From: Anaeramoeba flamelloides
Lineage: Eukaryota > Metamonada > Anaeramoebidae
Direction of reading: 5' to 3'
Length of the DNA: 64,000 nt
NCBI GenBank assembly: GCA_027625915.1
Contig: JANTQA010000045.1
Coordinates: 2,108,001 to 2,172,000, forward strand
The notes below the pieces were generated by a model. That model did not search any database, was not told the origin of the DNA, and saw only the letters and a list, made by a program, of their open reading frames with translations. This document shows, one piece after another, positions 46,938-59,016 of this stretch; position 1 is the stretch's first letter, and every line of letters starts with the position of its first letter. Made by a program: the position numbers and the translations under genes.

Positions 46938-49900
46938 TTTTTAAACTTTTTTAAATAAAATAAATGTATCAGAGTAACCCAAGCCAAACTCTGTGTAATG
47001 AACTTTTAAATTCTTCAAAAATTAAAATTTCAAAATAAAGTGTCGAAATTTATGTTATAAAATTTTTTAAGTGTCTGTGATATTGAAACTTTGAAACCAA
47101 AATAACATTCACTAGTCTATTTGTGAAAAGATTCAAAGTAATTCAGGGTTGAATCTTTCATTTTTTCTATTTTTTGAACATATTTTTTTGATTAAATTTT
47201 GAGAGTTTTTATGAAATTTGGTTTTGGATCTCGAAATGTGTTAATATGAATGAACAGAAATTAACCAAATCGTAAACCAAAAAAATAGACACCTAAGGGT
47301 GTATTTTTTACACATTTTTTTTCTTTTAGAAAACCAAACACAACAGATCACCATACCAGATAAATTTGTTGAAATCAAGAATGAAAAAAAAAAAACAACC
47401 AAAGACTATTTTAGATTTTCGTCTTTATCTTCTTAATTTGGAAGAACCAAAAAAGTCTTGCCCGGGAAATCCCACCACATTGATATTTATTATTATTTTT
47501 TGAAAAACACAGTTTTTTCAAATTTGTTTTCAATATTCTTTTTTCCAATATTTTTATCAAAAAATCTAAAACAAAGAATACTTTATCAAAAGACTAAGTA
47601 AGATCATTGAATAATCAAAATCAAAAAAGAACTACAAAAAATCCAACCCAATAAAAAAAGAAAAAGAAATTTTTAGAACAGAATGAAAACAGATTCAGAA
47701 TTATTTTGAATTTTAACAATTGGATGAAAAATAAATTATTATAAAATCAAAACAATATATCCAATAAATATTTTTTTTTTTAAATGGATTCAAAAAATAA
47801 CCCAAATCCTTAGGCCTTAACCAGAATATGATGAATTAAATGAAAATAGGAATAAAAATTTATTTTGGGAATTTTTTTTTGAAAATAAATAGTAATTTAT
47901 TTCTCAAAAATTTTACAAACAAAAGTTTTTCCTTGAAAAAGTAAAAACAAAAATCACTAAAAAAGAAGTAATTGTATCAAATCTAAGAGATAGTATTACT
48001 AAATAAATGATTTTTTGGATTTTTTCTTGATCAATTTTTATTTTTTTTGAGCTCCATTTTTTAAATAATATTTAAAAATATATTATATCAGGATATCAGA
48101 CACTCCCATTTTGTAAAAAATATTAGTTAATTTGATTTTAAGTTATTATTAAATAATTCAGTTTCTAAAAAATGTAGTACTCAAAATTTAAAAAAGTACA
48201 TAATCCATAAAATTTTGGAAGAAATACAAAATTTAAATCATTTATTAATTGAAATTTTAACACATTGATAAAAAATTACAATACTCACAAAACAAAAAAT
48301 AAAGCTTTCTCCATACTGTAGGTTTTGTTTAACTTTAAGTCGAGTAAAAAAAAAAAAAAAAAAATTATTTTTATTGAGTTAAGAACTATTTCAACAATTT
48401 ATCGATTGATCTCAATACCCTTTGATCCAATCCCATTTTTAAGTGTGAAGCTATTATCATTAAAATATTCTCCAATTAGGATCATATAATTATTCCAAGT
48501 ATATATTTTTAATAAATAATCCAATAAGAAGTTTTGAGAGACGTGGACTCGAACACCTTGTTAAGGAAAATGAAAAATTAAAAGAAAAATAATCAAAATT
48601 TTATTATCCACAAGAAGAAGATCATTTCAAACATTATCAGCAAACACAGATAACCTTTTAAAATCAAATTTTCTAAGTTTTTTTGTCTTGTGTCACTTGG
48701 ATTGCTTCATTGTATTCAGATAACAAAATAATACTTACAAAGAATTGTCATTTTGATTTTCTAGTATTTTTACATATGTTTCAGTTTTTGATTCTTTTTT
48801 TTCTCTTAAATTAAAGTTCTACAATAATTTCAAGGATATTTTTTACTCTAACTTGATATTTTGAACAGAATACCCCGTTACAAACATACAAAACATAATT
48901 TTTCTTTCAATGTGACTTTTTTTTTTATTTTGATGATTTCTCTGAAAAATATATTGTTAGTTTGATGAAAAATTTTGACTGAGGATTTTTTAGGGAAATA
49001 TTTTTAGGAATTTTGCAGACAAGTTCTAATAGAAATTAAATATACTAAAATCAGTCAATTTTTTGTAGACCAAAAAATGTTTTTTTTTATTCAAAAAATA
49101 AACTATGATCTTTCTTTTTTAGCAAACGATTATTTTGATGAAATCAGTTCAATACCAAATACAATGCTGTGTTTATTTGGACCTTTATTTTGTTTTGAAA
49201 ATAACAAATAATGAGTCATCAAAAATTTCCAACACCTCCATTATTACCTTCAGGGTAATTATTTCATAACCTCTTCGATTAACTTGAATCGAAAAAAAAA
49301 AAAAAGCAGAGAAACTTCTCAAAAAGGTATTCAATATTTTAACTATTGACATAGAAGAATTTTTCACAAAAAGTTTTTTTCCCAAACTTCTTTTTCATTT
49401 TTAGAAACGAGGAGCACAAATTTATTAAAAATATGAACTTTTTTAATTCTTTGATCTTGCTGAAGAAATATTTGTGAGATTTTAACAACCACCAAATTAT
49501 GATAAAAATACAAAATCATTTAAATTTCAATTGCAAACATACCCCTTAAATTCTTATTTCAACCTGTAAATTTATCTGACAAAATTCAGATTTTTTTACT
49601 AATAATATTGAGTTGTTTTATTAATACAATGATCATTTTAATTGAAAACCTCTTTGGTATGATTTGACTGAATTGAATTTTGTTGAGACACGAGAATTAA
49701 GGTACAAGAATCTGGTTTGACTTTAATTGCAAGTAATTTTAATTTTCGATTACTACTTGATAGTGTACTCTAATCCCTTAAGAGACTATCCCTATTAATT
49801 TTTTAATTGACCAATTTCTAAACAAGGATCCCTATTCTAGAAATATGTTTAATATTGTTTATAAACAGCATTTTGAAATCTATGTAATTGGTAAAAAATT

Positions 49901-49955
49901 TTATCCTTCTCTATTAAATTTTGGTCAAAAAATTTAATCGAGATTATTCCCTTTA
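46938..49955. other. AT-rich spacer, partial family G copy at its right end
   Basis: No gene recognised. The minus-strand frame at 49185-49385 contains a slightly coding-like NRRGYEIITLK between splice-like AG and GT signals, too short to call. 49780-49950 resembles the left part of the family G element. Confidence 0.45.
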
Positions 49956-50882
49956 GGGACTAGTCTCGATTATTTTTATTTTTTTTTAACCAATAATTAA
50001 ATAAGGAATACTTATCTTGAAATATGTTTTAAATTGAAAATATACAGGTTTTTTCAATTTTAGAACTTTTAATTCTTGTTTTTTTAAAATTTTACAATTC
50101 TGTCAAAAAAAGTGACTTTTAAAATTTTTTTAAAAACAATTTCTTTAACTGATGAGAATTTTTTGATTAATTTTGGATTTAATTATTTTCTCAAAAATAA
50201 TATTTATTCTCATTTTTAAAAACGAAAAAATAATTTAAAACTAGTGAATATTTTCTCTTTCACTTCTGAACATCCAACTTGACTCTATAAAGAACTCAAT
50301 TTGTTTTATCAATAATTACTTTTTTAAAAAATAGTTCTTATTCTTTTCTTTGATTTTTTTTTGACTCTGACAAAAACTTTTGGAATGGTAATTTGGGAAT
50401 ACTTAAAAAAAATTCAAATTCAATAAAAATAAAAGAGTGTAAACTCAAAAAGTAGATTCATGAAAAAAAAGAATTGTACAAGATATTAAAGAAAATATTT
50501 TATTTTGAGTAAATCATATATTGTATATTTTTTTCAAATCAAACTGTTCATGCAAATCCAAAAAAAACCTTTCAGGTTTATTTTTCAAATTATTTTTTTG
50601 TAGGTCTTAGACAAACACAACAAGGTTTTGCTTTCTTGCTTATATTTTTATTATTTTTTGTATTTTTGCGAAAAGTTGAAAAAAAGCAACTTTTAAAAAA
50701 GTGAAAAAATGGAAAATTTTTTTATTTCTATAAAAAAAATAACTAAATTTAATGAATGTCATTTATCGAGATTTCATTACTAAAAAAAGAAGTTTTTCAC
50801 TTTGATTTCAATTTAAGTAATTGGCAAAAAAAATTCTAAATCTCTATTAAATTTACCTAAAAAAATAATAGAGACTAGTCCC
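49956..50882. mobile_element. TIR element family G, about 0.93 kb
   Basis: Ends GGGACTAGTCTCGATTATTT (49956) and its inverse closing at 50882 (rc GGGACTAGTCTCTATTATTT). The neighbouring 49936-49951 forms a hairpin with the left end, and 49780-49950 looks like a partial copy of the same left part. No coding content and no transposase trace. Confidence 0.6.
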
Positions 50883-50935
50883 ATAGAATGTAATTAAAAA
50901 TTTTTTTTTGGATTACAACACAAGTTTAAATAAGG

Positions 50936-51280
50936 AATGTTGTAAAAAAATAGAGTTTTTTCAATTTTAGAGATAAATAAAGAGTTCCATTCATTTATCC
51001 AAATTTTCGTCATAGTAAAAAAATACCCGTTTTGATTTTTGATCTCAAATGTGTTTTCAATATAAAATCGTTTGGCAAATACCAATACTTTGTATGAAAT
51101 TTTTTTTTTTTTTAAATTTTCAAGATTGTTGTGTACCAAACGATTTTTTAATTAAAATTTTCTTAGTCTATTAAAATAATCAGATATTATATTTACTATT
51201 ACCAAAATTTGGATAAATGAATGGATCTTTATATTTATCTTGAAAATTATAAAAACTCTATTTTTTAAAACATTCATATT
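50936..51280. repeat. Long inverted repeat, arms about 85 bp
   Basis: The left arm (50936-51025) and right arm (51190-51280) are inverted copies sharing AATAGAGTTTTT and CCATTCATTTATCCAAATTT, separated by about 165 bp. It starts next to the family G element and may be part of the same repeat complex. An 81-codon open frame on the minus strand here is just the arm read through. Confidence 0.65.
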
Positions 51281-51909
51281 TACTCTTGTGAATGAGTTAA
51301 AAGAATAATAAATAATACTGGTATTTCATTTCGGATTATTATTTAATTTACTAATAAGAATTTATCTCAATATTTAATCTGTTTTCCTTTTTTTTGTGCT
51401 TTAACTTTTCTCTTCTTGATTCATTTTTATTAGCATTAATCAATTTGTTTCAAATAGTTCTTATGAGTGATTCTGATATATATATATATATATATATATA
51501 ACCATTCGGACCCAACCTTAAAAATTTTATAAGACGTAGATATTCATGTTCTATAACATAAAATATGTTTTATGAAATAGAAATTTTAATTTCCATCATA
51601 TCATATTATAAAAAAAACTCATTTTCATAAAAAAAAAACAAGAATAATTTTAATCATATGATCCTTCAATTAAAAATTTAATTAACTATTTGTAATTAAT
51701 TTTTTTTTTTAAAAAAAAGTATTTCTCATCTATGAAATATTTTAAGTAATCATGAGGAATTAAATCTAAATTATTTTTAATTAATTTCTAAAAAATTTAT
51801 TTTGTAAAAATGACTCTTCAGTAAAAGAATTTTTAAAATAATAATAATAAGCTCAAAAAAAAATGATAATTTCAAGAAAAAAATTTGTTTTCAAAAAATT
51901 TCGTAATGA

Positions 51910-51943
<34 letters not shown>

Positions 51944-52016
51944 TGCTTTGTTTATTTTGTATGTAAAAAAAAAATTATATATTTAAAACTATCATTTAAT
52001 TCTTATTTTTAATATC
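51281..52016. other. 3' flank of the membrane-protein gene
   Basis: AT-rich with (TA)n at 51476-51500 and 51909-51935. Nothing gene-like. Confidence 0.55.
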
Positions 52017-55000
52017 TCATAAACCCTCATTTTTAAATAAAAGATGAATATTATTTTCATAAACTTTTACTAAATTTAATTCTTTTTTTGTTTTTTCTGA
52101 TGGAAAGACTTGATTTGTTTTATGTACAAGAATATATTTTATCTGATTTTTTTTATAGAGATCATCAATGATTTCTTTTGATGTACCTTTATTAATTCCA
52201 TATAGCATTGAATTTGATTTTGTTAAATAATAATTAACATCTAATCCATGATTATTTAACCAAACCCACCACCCCATATACATCTATATTTGTAAAAAAA
52301 AAGTTAAATGAAAAAAAAATAAAACACAATATAAAATAAGTTTAGATTTTACAAAATATTCTTCAAATATTCAAAAGTATTGCAACAAATATGATAAAAA
52401 ATTGAAATTTTTTAAGAGAGTACCATAAAAAAATGAATTGAATTTTTCTAACAAATCAGTGTTGTACAAAATGAGATATTCATGTAAAAAAAAAATAATC
52501 ACAAAACATTTAACAAAGCTAAAATATTTATTTTTTGTCTTATTTGATTTATTTTTTTGTTCATACCCGAGAAATTCATCAATTTATTTTTTTTTTTACT
52601 AAAAAAAAATGAGATATTGAAAATTCAGCTGATTTTCAGAATTGGATTATTTTCACTAACGAAAATAATTTTTATAAAAATATAAATTATTTAATGAAAA
52701 TATCTAAAATCATCTAAAACAAATAATTAAAACACTGGTTACTAGATTTTTTTTTATTAATTTATTTAATCTTTATTGAATATTTAAATCAGTGTTATAA
52801 TAATAAATTTAAAATAAAATCTGGCTCAATTGAGTTTTTTCCATTATTTTCTGTGGACAAATTTTCTTTATATTGGAGAGAAGAGTTACAAAGGAAAAAG
52901 ATCAAGTGGTTACTTGTTAAAACTGAAATACCTGAAACAAGGCAGTCTGGATAACTTGAAAATAAATACAAAAACAAAAAAAAATAACAAAGGTTGTAAA
53001 AAATCAGATCAAAAAAAAAAAAAAGAAATGACAACAATTAAACAACGACTCCCAAATGAACATTCATAATCAATAATCAAATTAAATTAAATTAACCAAA
53101 AGTATCTTGTCTGTAATTTTTTGTGATCTTAATTAAAGATAACATTTTGTTTTTTTTTTATTATTTTTTACCAATTACCTATTATAAACACCTTTTTAAA
53201 TTATCTTATTTTTTTTTTGTTTTTTTCTTTTTTCATTTTACCCTTTTATTTTTAAAATAATTTGAGTATGCCTTGCTTTTGCTTTTTAAAAAATAAAAAA
53301 AATTGGGTATGTCTTTCCCTTGAATAATCGTGAAATCTAGGATTTTAACCTAAATCACTAAAAAGAAATCAAAATAAAAGTTCATTTAGAGTATACTTTA
53401 CACCTTTTAAATAATAATAATAATAATAATAATTTGACTCAATTTTTTCCGCATTTTATTTGTAGATTATTGATAATTTATAAACTTTCCAGAAATATTT
53501 AATAATTACAGTAAAAAACAAAAAAATTGGTGATTGTCAATATAGTTACCAAAAGATAATATATTAGTTAATCCATTTATTTGTTCTTAAAATTCTCATA
53601 TTGATGACTTTCTCCCACATATTTATCTTTTAAATTTTTATTTCAAGATCACACAAGTTATTTCTAAAAAAGTGGGAAATTTTTTTATCTAGTGTTTGAA
53701 ATAAAAAATCATCTATTTTAATGTATTTATATTTGTACATTATTAATAAAAAATTTCAGAAAATATTGTCTCTAAATGAACAAGTGACTATCATTTGTAT
53801 TTCAAAATATATTCATTAAATTATTTCGAAAAAATGAAAAAAAAATTAATTCAACAATTTTTTTTCTATCAAAGGAATTAAGGCCAATTTCAATAAAAAA
53901 TTTAATATGATCAAAGTTTCCAACCAATTTTTTAAACCATAAAATATATTTAGAAAATTTTCCCTTCTATTGGAAATTTCTATCTAGATTAAATCCCTGT
54001 TAGGAAAAAAATTTATGAACAAAAAGAACAAAATAACCTATCAGTTTTCACTATAAAAATTATATCATGTAAAATTGAGATCAGAAACTTTTATATCTTT
54101 TATTTAAAATAATGCTGAAAGAATAAACTAATTGGGATTATTACTAAGAATCAATCAATGAGGAATATCAATTCTGGATATTCAAATAATTAAATTAGAA
54201 TTTAGTTTAATAAAGATTAATTACAAATAAATTTGCCCTGTTTTTTTTTTTTGGAAAAAGCTTACAATTTTTTTTTTTAGTGATTTAAAAAGAGAAATTT
54301 TAATTTTATACAAATTGGAACATAATGACATGCATAAATTACTCATTTTATAATTATTAAGTTACTTATAAACATTATTTCATATTTTATTTCTTTGGAT
54401 TATTAGTATTGAGATTTAGTTTCAAATTGTACTTTTGATTAAATCATTCAGAAAGTAATCCAATTTTTTAAACTTTGTAATAAGCTAAATTTTAAAAATA
54501 GGGGCAGATTTTTTATCAAAAAAAAATTTCTTTAATTGTTTTTGTTTTTTTTTGAATAATAATGTACTTGACCAAAGTTTTTAGAGATATTAACCAATAT
54601 AGATTAATAAATAAAATTATAGTGTAATCATTTTTTTTTTTTTTTAAGACAAATGAAAAAAGAAAAACATAATAATAAAGAGATTTAGCCACTAATTTTG
54701 AAATTTTGCTTACAATTCCTGAAAATGATATATTGAATAGTGAATTCCATTAAATGGAAACACTTTTGGTTAATGTATTAGTTAATAATACAAATCAAAT
54801 TATTTCTCAGTTATGAAAAAAAAAAAAAAAAAAATCATGAGAGGTATATCTAGAAATATTTGTTTCGTAAACCATTAAATTTGAGAAAATTTGACAATTC
54901 AAAGATAAAATTACAAAAAAAGGAAAAACAAAAGAAAGAAAATTTTCTACCTGTCTACCTGATATTATGTTGGGTGGGATCAAAAATTCACGATAATTAT

Positions 55001-56756
55001 TATTACCAACAGCTAGGAAAACGTCGTCAGCATTTGTGTTTAATAACACCCAGTTTCCAAAATGTGTATCTGCTTGGGATATAATTGGGCTTTTTTGAAG
55101 GAATGAATGAGAAATATCTAGAATTCCTGTAAAGGAAGCTGAAAAAAGCAAAAGGACAATGAACACAATAGAAAAGAAAGAAGAAAATTTCTTGATTGAT
55201 TTTTTAATTCGAAAAATGAGATTTGCGGAGATTGTTGAGGAATAAAATAAAAAAATTTGGATTAGTTTTAAATTATCCAATTCCCATTTTTGGAATTTTA
55301 TTATTAAGGAAATAAAAAAAAGCAATAAACTCGGCAAATAGATTTTGATTTGAGAAAAATTTAACAAGGAAATACCAATAATGCCAAAAAGTGGGTTGAT
55401 TCCGAAAGAAAAAGTTAAGTAGTACAATAACGAAGTTGATTTTGGTTTTATATTTTTGAACAAATCAAAAAACGTTATTATTTGATTTGATTTGTATCGC
55501 TTGACAAATAAGAATAATTGGGGGGTGCTACAGACCAGCACTATTATGAAGCAAATAAACCAATTTCGGAAAAAGCGTTTTAAAAGAGCTTTTTTGTTCT
55601 TGTTTTTGTTATGATCCAAATTGAAAGAGAATAAATTGAAACAGAAATGGAAAGCTATAATTACCGACAACCCGATAAAGGAATGGGAGTGTGCCATTGG
55701 CAACAAGGAAATTAAAACCCCGCATATCCAAATGTAATTCATATTTTGAATTGATTCTTTTAATATTAATAGGATTGAAATAACGAGAGGAAAACCTAAC
55801 AAACTTGACAGCTGAGGGGTTAGGATACCCGTAAGAGGGTTTACCCAAAAGAGATCGAAATCAGGTATTGGGTGCATTACAAAATCTGTGTTTTTGATTT
55901 TTATTTGATTTCTTTTGAGAAACAAATAGACAAACCCAAACCCACCAGAGGAGAAATATAAAAAAAGCGCCAGTAGCGAGATTTTCCTTTGATGAAAAAA
56001 TCGAAAAGAGGCTCGGTAAAATAAATGAATCAGCGAGAACATTAAGAGCATGGAGACCAAAATCAAAGCTGATCGTAGATTTAATTCGCCACTGGCAACC
56101 AGCACGGCAATTTGAAAATCGATGAGAAACGGGTACCTTAAGTTCACACCAGAAGCAAAAGGTGTCTTTAAAGTTGACAAACTGTAGATCTTTTTGTTAC
56201 ATCCATGAACAAAGGAGTTGATCAATTGTAAGTGGAATGGTAGATCAGAATAGGTGTGGTGGCTGGAGAAAATCCAAGGCCCTTCTTGGTTTAAATAATG
56301 GTGCCCAAACCAATAAAAAAATGAGATTAGCAAGGGCACAAAAAGAATGATTAAGGGAAGATCATTTGTAAACTCTTTCTTCAGCTGTTGGTGAAACAAA
56401 TTGAAAAATATTGGTCTGTCGTGTGGTGTTTTTTGTTGTTGTTGTTGCTGTTCTTGTTCTTGTTTTCGATAAGAGTGCTTTTTGCATTTAGATTTATGAG
56501 AAATTAAAATTGCAATTAAAAGCAAACAAATAAAGACTAGTAAAATAATTGTACAAAGATCTAAAACATGGATACTGAGTTCCACCGACAAAGAAACACA
56601 AATACAAAATGAGATCCACGAACTAATAATGAGCCCTAATGGAATCGAGATTGTTATTGTTTCAAATAAGGTGAGTGGATGGTATTTTGTGGTGATGTTT
56701 AAAAGGATAAACGGCAATAAAAAGAAGAGAAAAAAGTAAAAAAAAAGAGAAAACAT
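52017..56756 (-). CDS. Polytopic membrane protein, GT-C glycosyltransferase-like, 2 exons
   Basis: Exons 56756-54951 and 52283-52017 join in phase 0 at CAG|ATG (donor GTAGAA, acceptor AATATAG) to give 690 aa. About 12-14 hydrophobic segments are visible. The large loop after the third or fourth has EGPWIFSSHHTYSDLPFHLQ and NLRYPFLIDFQIAVL, and a later one has FGNWVLLNTNADDVFL. Across the splice the protein reads IISGRQ-MYMGWWVWLNNHGLD, which recalls a C-terminal motif (GR...GY.GW...HG) of large uncharacterised membrane proteins in bacteria and protists that resemble dolichol-phosphate-sugar-dependent GT-C enzymes. The acidic D-L loop position would fit catalysis but is unproven. A Gln run follows a short basic stretch near residue 100. 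The 2.7 kb intron (52284-54950) holds an old repeat. The enzyme class is inference. Confidence 0.8.
52865..53425. repeat. Interspersed repeat E copy 2 (membrane-protein intron)
   Basis: Same repeat as at 7.6 kb, in the same orientation on the plus strand, sharing AAAGATCAAGTGGTTACTTG-like and ATCGTGAAATCTAGGATTTT. It lies in the 2.7 kb intron of the membrane-protein gene. Followed by a short (ATA)n run at 53412-53433. Confidence 0.68.
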
Positions 56757-56897
56757 GAAGATAAAATGATAATTTTGGACTTTTGAAAATTGTTTTTTTC
56801 AGAAGGAAGTGGCTAACAAGGTTGAGTGTTCTAAGATTTCAACTTGTTCTGATGCTCAAGCCTTTTATTTTCAATTAATTTAATTCGAACTCTGCAA

Positions 56898-57374
56898 TAC
56901 TGTAGTCAAAATAAAGCGAGTAAAAAAATATAATGCATGTTTCAAAATAAAAAGCGTGTTTTTTTGTTATATAAGACTTATACATCAACGAATCCAAAGA
57001 AACCAATAATAAACCCTAAAAAATATGGCAATGGTTTCTTAAAGTTCTATTATTTAAAAAGAAATTCTAAAAATAAAGGATCAAATTGGAAAATTTATCT
57101 CAATTTTTGAATTAAGTAAATTTTTGAAAAATTTTTATCTAATCTAAAAAACAAAAAAATTGAGAATATTATGGAAAATTTCAACTATTTGCATTCATTA
57201 TTGGAATTTTACTGAAAATAACCAAACCTTTACTTTCAAAATTGATTTGAACTTAGGTATACTATTGGTTAGTAAATTGGATGTTGCCTGGGTACAAGAA
57301 TAAAAAAAAGCAGCTATTAATATTTTGAAACACGGATTAGAGTCGTTTTGGCATACATTATTTTGATCACTGTA
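56898..57374. mobile_element. MITE family D copy 2 (Tc1/mariner-like)
   Basis: 473 bp (56900-57372) between TA dinucleotides. Ends CTGTAGTCAAAATAAAGCG and CAGTGATCAAAATAATG, followed by ATGTTTCAAAATA-type arms. The interior matches copy 1 for most of its length (for example AAACCAATAATAAACCCTAA). It lies just upstream of the membrane-protein gene start. Confidence 0.86.
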
Positions 57375-57999
57375 CAACCAAAAATAATTATGAAAGCTTC
57401 TGAAATTGCAAGGAAAACAGAAAAATTGTTAAAAAGAGACAAGTGTTCAACAATACCAATTGTAAGAGTTTAATACTCGTTTTTCAAAGTAAATCAAAGT
57501 TTTTTTATTCTACTCTTCCTTTAAAACAAATATTTCTTTACTCGATCAGATAATAAAGACCAAAAAAATGTTAAAGGTAAAATAATTGATATTTTTTAAA
57601 AAAAATTTAAATTTTGAAATATATTTGTGTACATTTGTTTGCATTTATTATAAAATTTGTGATTGTTTTTTTTTATATCAAAAAAATAGTTCTCAAAAAT
57701 TAAATCTGTTTTATGGATAAAATTTTGCAATTTGATCTTTTCATATGAAAATTTCTTTTTTAATAATAGAACTTTCAGAAAACAATTTCATATTTGAATA
57801 TTATTTGAAGGTGTTTTCTTTGACACATTTGTTACAGAATTTCATGAAAAAAGAAACACAGATTTACCAAGTTTGGATAGATTATTTTTATAATAATAAT
57901 AATAATCTATAATTTATAGTAATATATATATATATATATATATATATACTCGTGTACCTTGTGCCCAAATCTGAGTGGTAGTGTCTAGTGTTTTTTTTT
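57375..57999. other. AT-rich spacer
   Basis: No gene recognised. It ends with (AAT)n and (TA)n tracts at 57890-57948 that precede palindrome array 5. Confidence 0.55.
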
Positions 58000-58455
58000 G
58001 AATTTTGAAGAATTGGGTTAAATCAAAGATTATACCCCATTCTTTTAAATTAAAAAAAACCTAACCAAAGTGGAATACCAATTATTAATCACAGAGTGTG
58101 GAATTATTATATATAATCAAATATCGTTCTACTGGTTTTTGATTCTCAGGTTATCAGAAGAATGGCCGTCAAGTGCTGTATAGTGCCCCCGTTTTACTGG
58201 GGTTTTCTCTTATATTTGTACAATCTATCAATTTTACAAATAAACAAAAAATACAAGAAAAGCACTTTAAGTACCATAGAGCACCTCAGTTTTTTTTAAA
58301 TTTGAGAAATTAAAAGAAAATTTTTGATATTTACTTTTTATATATTAAATTAAAAAAAAGATAATGGCAGTTTTCTAGAATCCAAAAGAATAGATTAAAA
58401 TTGTTATTTTATTCAATTCTCTTAAATTCTGGAAAAGCTAACTGTGTTTTTTTTT
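58000..58455. repeat. Palindrome array 5 (upstream of the RhoGAP 3' end)
   Basis: More degraded array with GCCGTCAAGTGCTGTATAGTGCC linkers split over 58162-58186, a TTTTCTAGAATCCAAAAGAA hairpin (58370-58440), and AAAAGATAATGG and GCTAACTG joints. The part at 58070-58150 resembles the short insertion near 4 kb. Confidence 0.68.
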
Positions 58456-58820
58456 TAAGGAAGTAAGTACATTACATATATTGAAAAATTTTAATTGTGG
58501 AAACATTACTGAAAAATAAACACCATTTCAAAAATTGTAACTCACCATAAAAAATAAATCAAAAAAAAAAAAAAAAAACAATGAAATTCAATTTATTTTT
58601 AAAGTTCTTCAATATTTTAAATAATTTTCTAAAAATTAAAAGCAAAATAAAAATTTCAAAATGTGAAATATTCAAGTTTTTTTTTTGGGTTCAAAGATTA
58701 AAAATAATTTCTCGCATTTTTTATTAAATTTATTGAGAATTGTTTATTTTTGATAATAAAATTTGATTACATTCTTCAATAAAAAATTTAGAGATAGAAA
58801 AATATTATTATACAAACAAT

Positions 58821-58855
<35 letters not shown>

Positions 58856-59016
58856 GGTAGATACTTTGAATCTTGTATAGTTTCCAATTTTTTTTTTTTT
58901 TTTTAGATAAGATTTATAAAGATCAAATTCCAAAAATTAATATTTTGCTTCTTAACAATCATTATAAATTCTTAAAAAAGCACAGAAAATATGCAAATAT
59001 TAATTAAAAATTTCCA
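58456..59016. other. 3' flank of the RhoGAP gene
   Basis: AT-rich, with an A16 run near 58562 and (AAT)n at 58823-58850. Nothing gene-like. Confidence 0.55.

Noticed and set aside
48535-48565. tRNA-like box on the minus strand (GTGTTCGAGTCC)
   Set aside because: T-stem does not pair and no matching 5' acceptor half exists within 100 bp.
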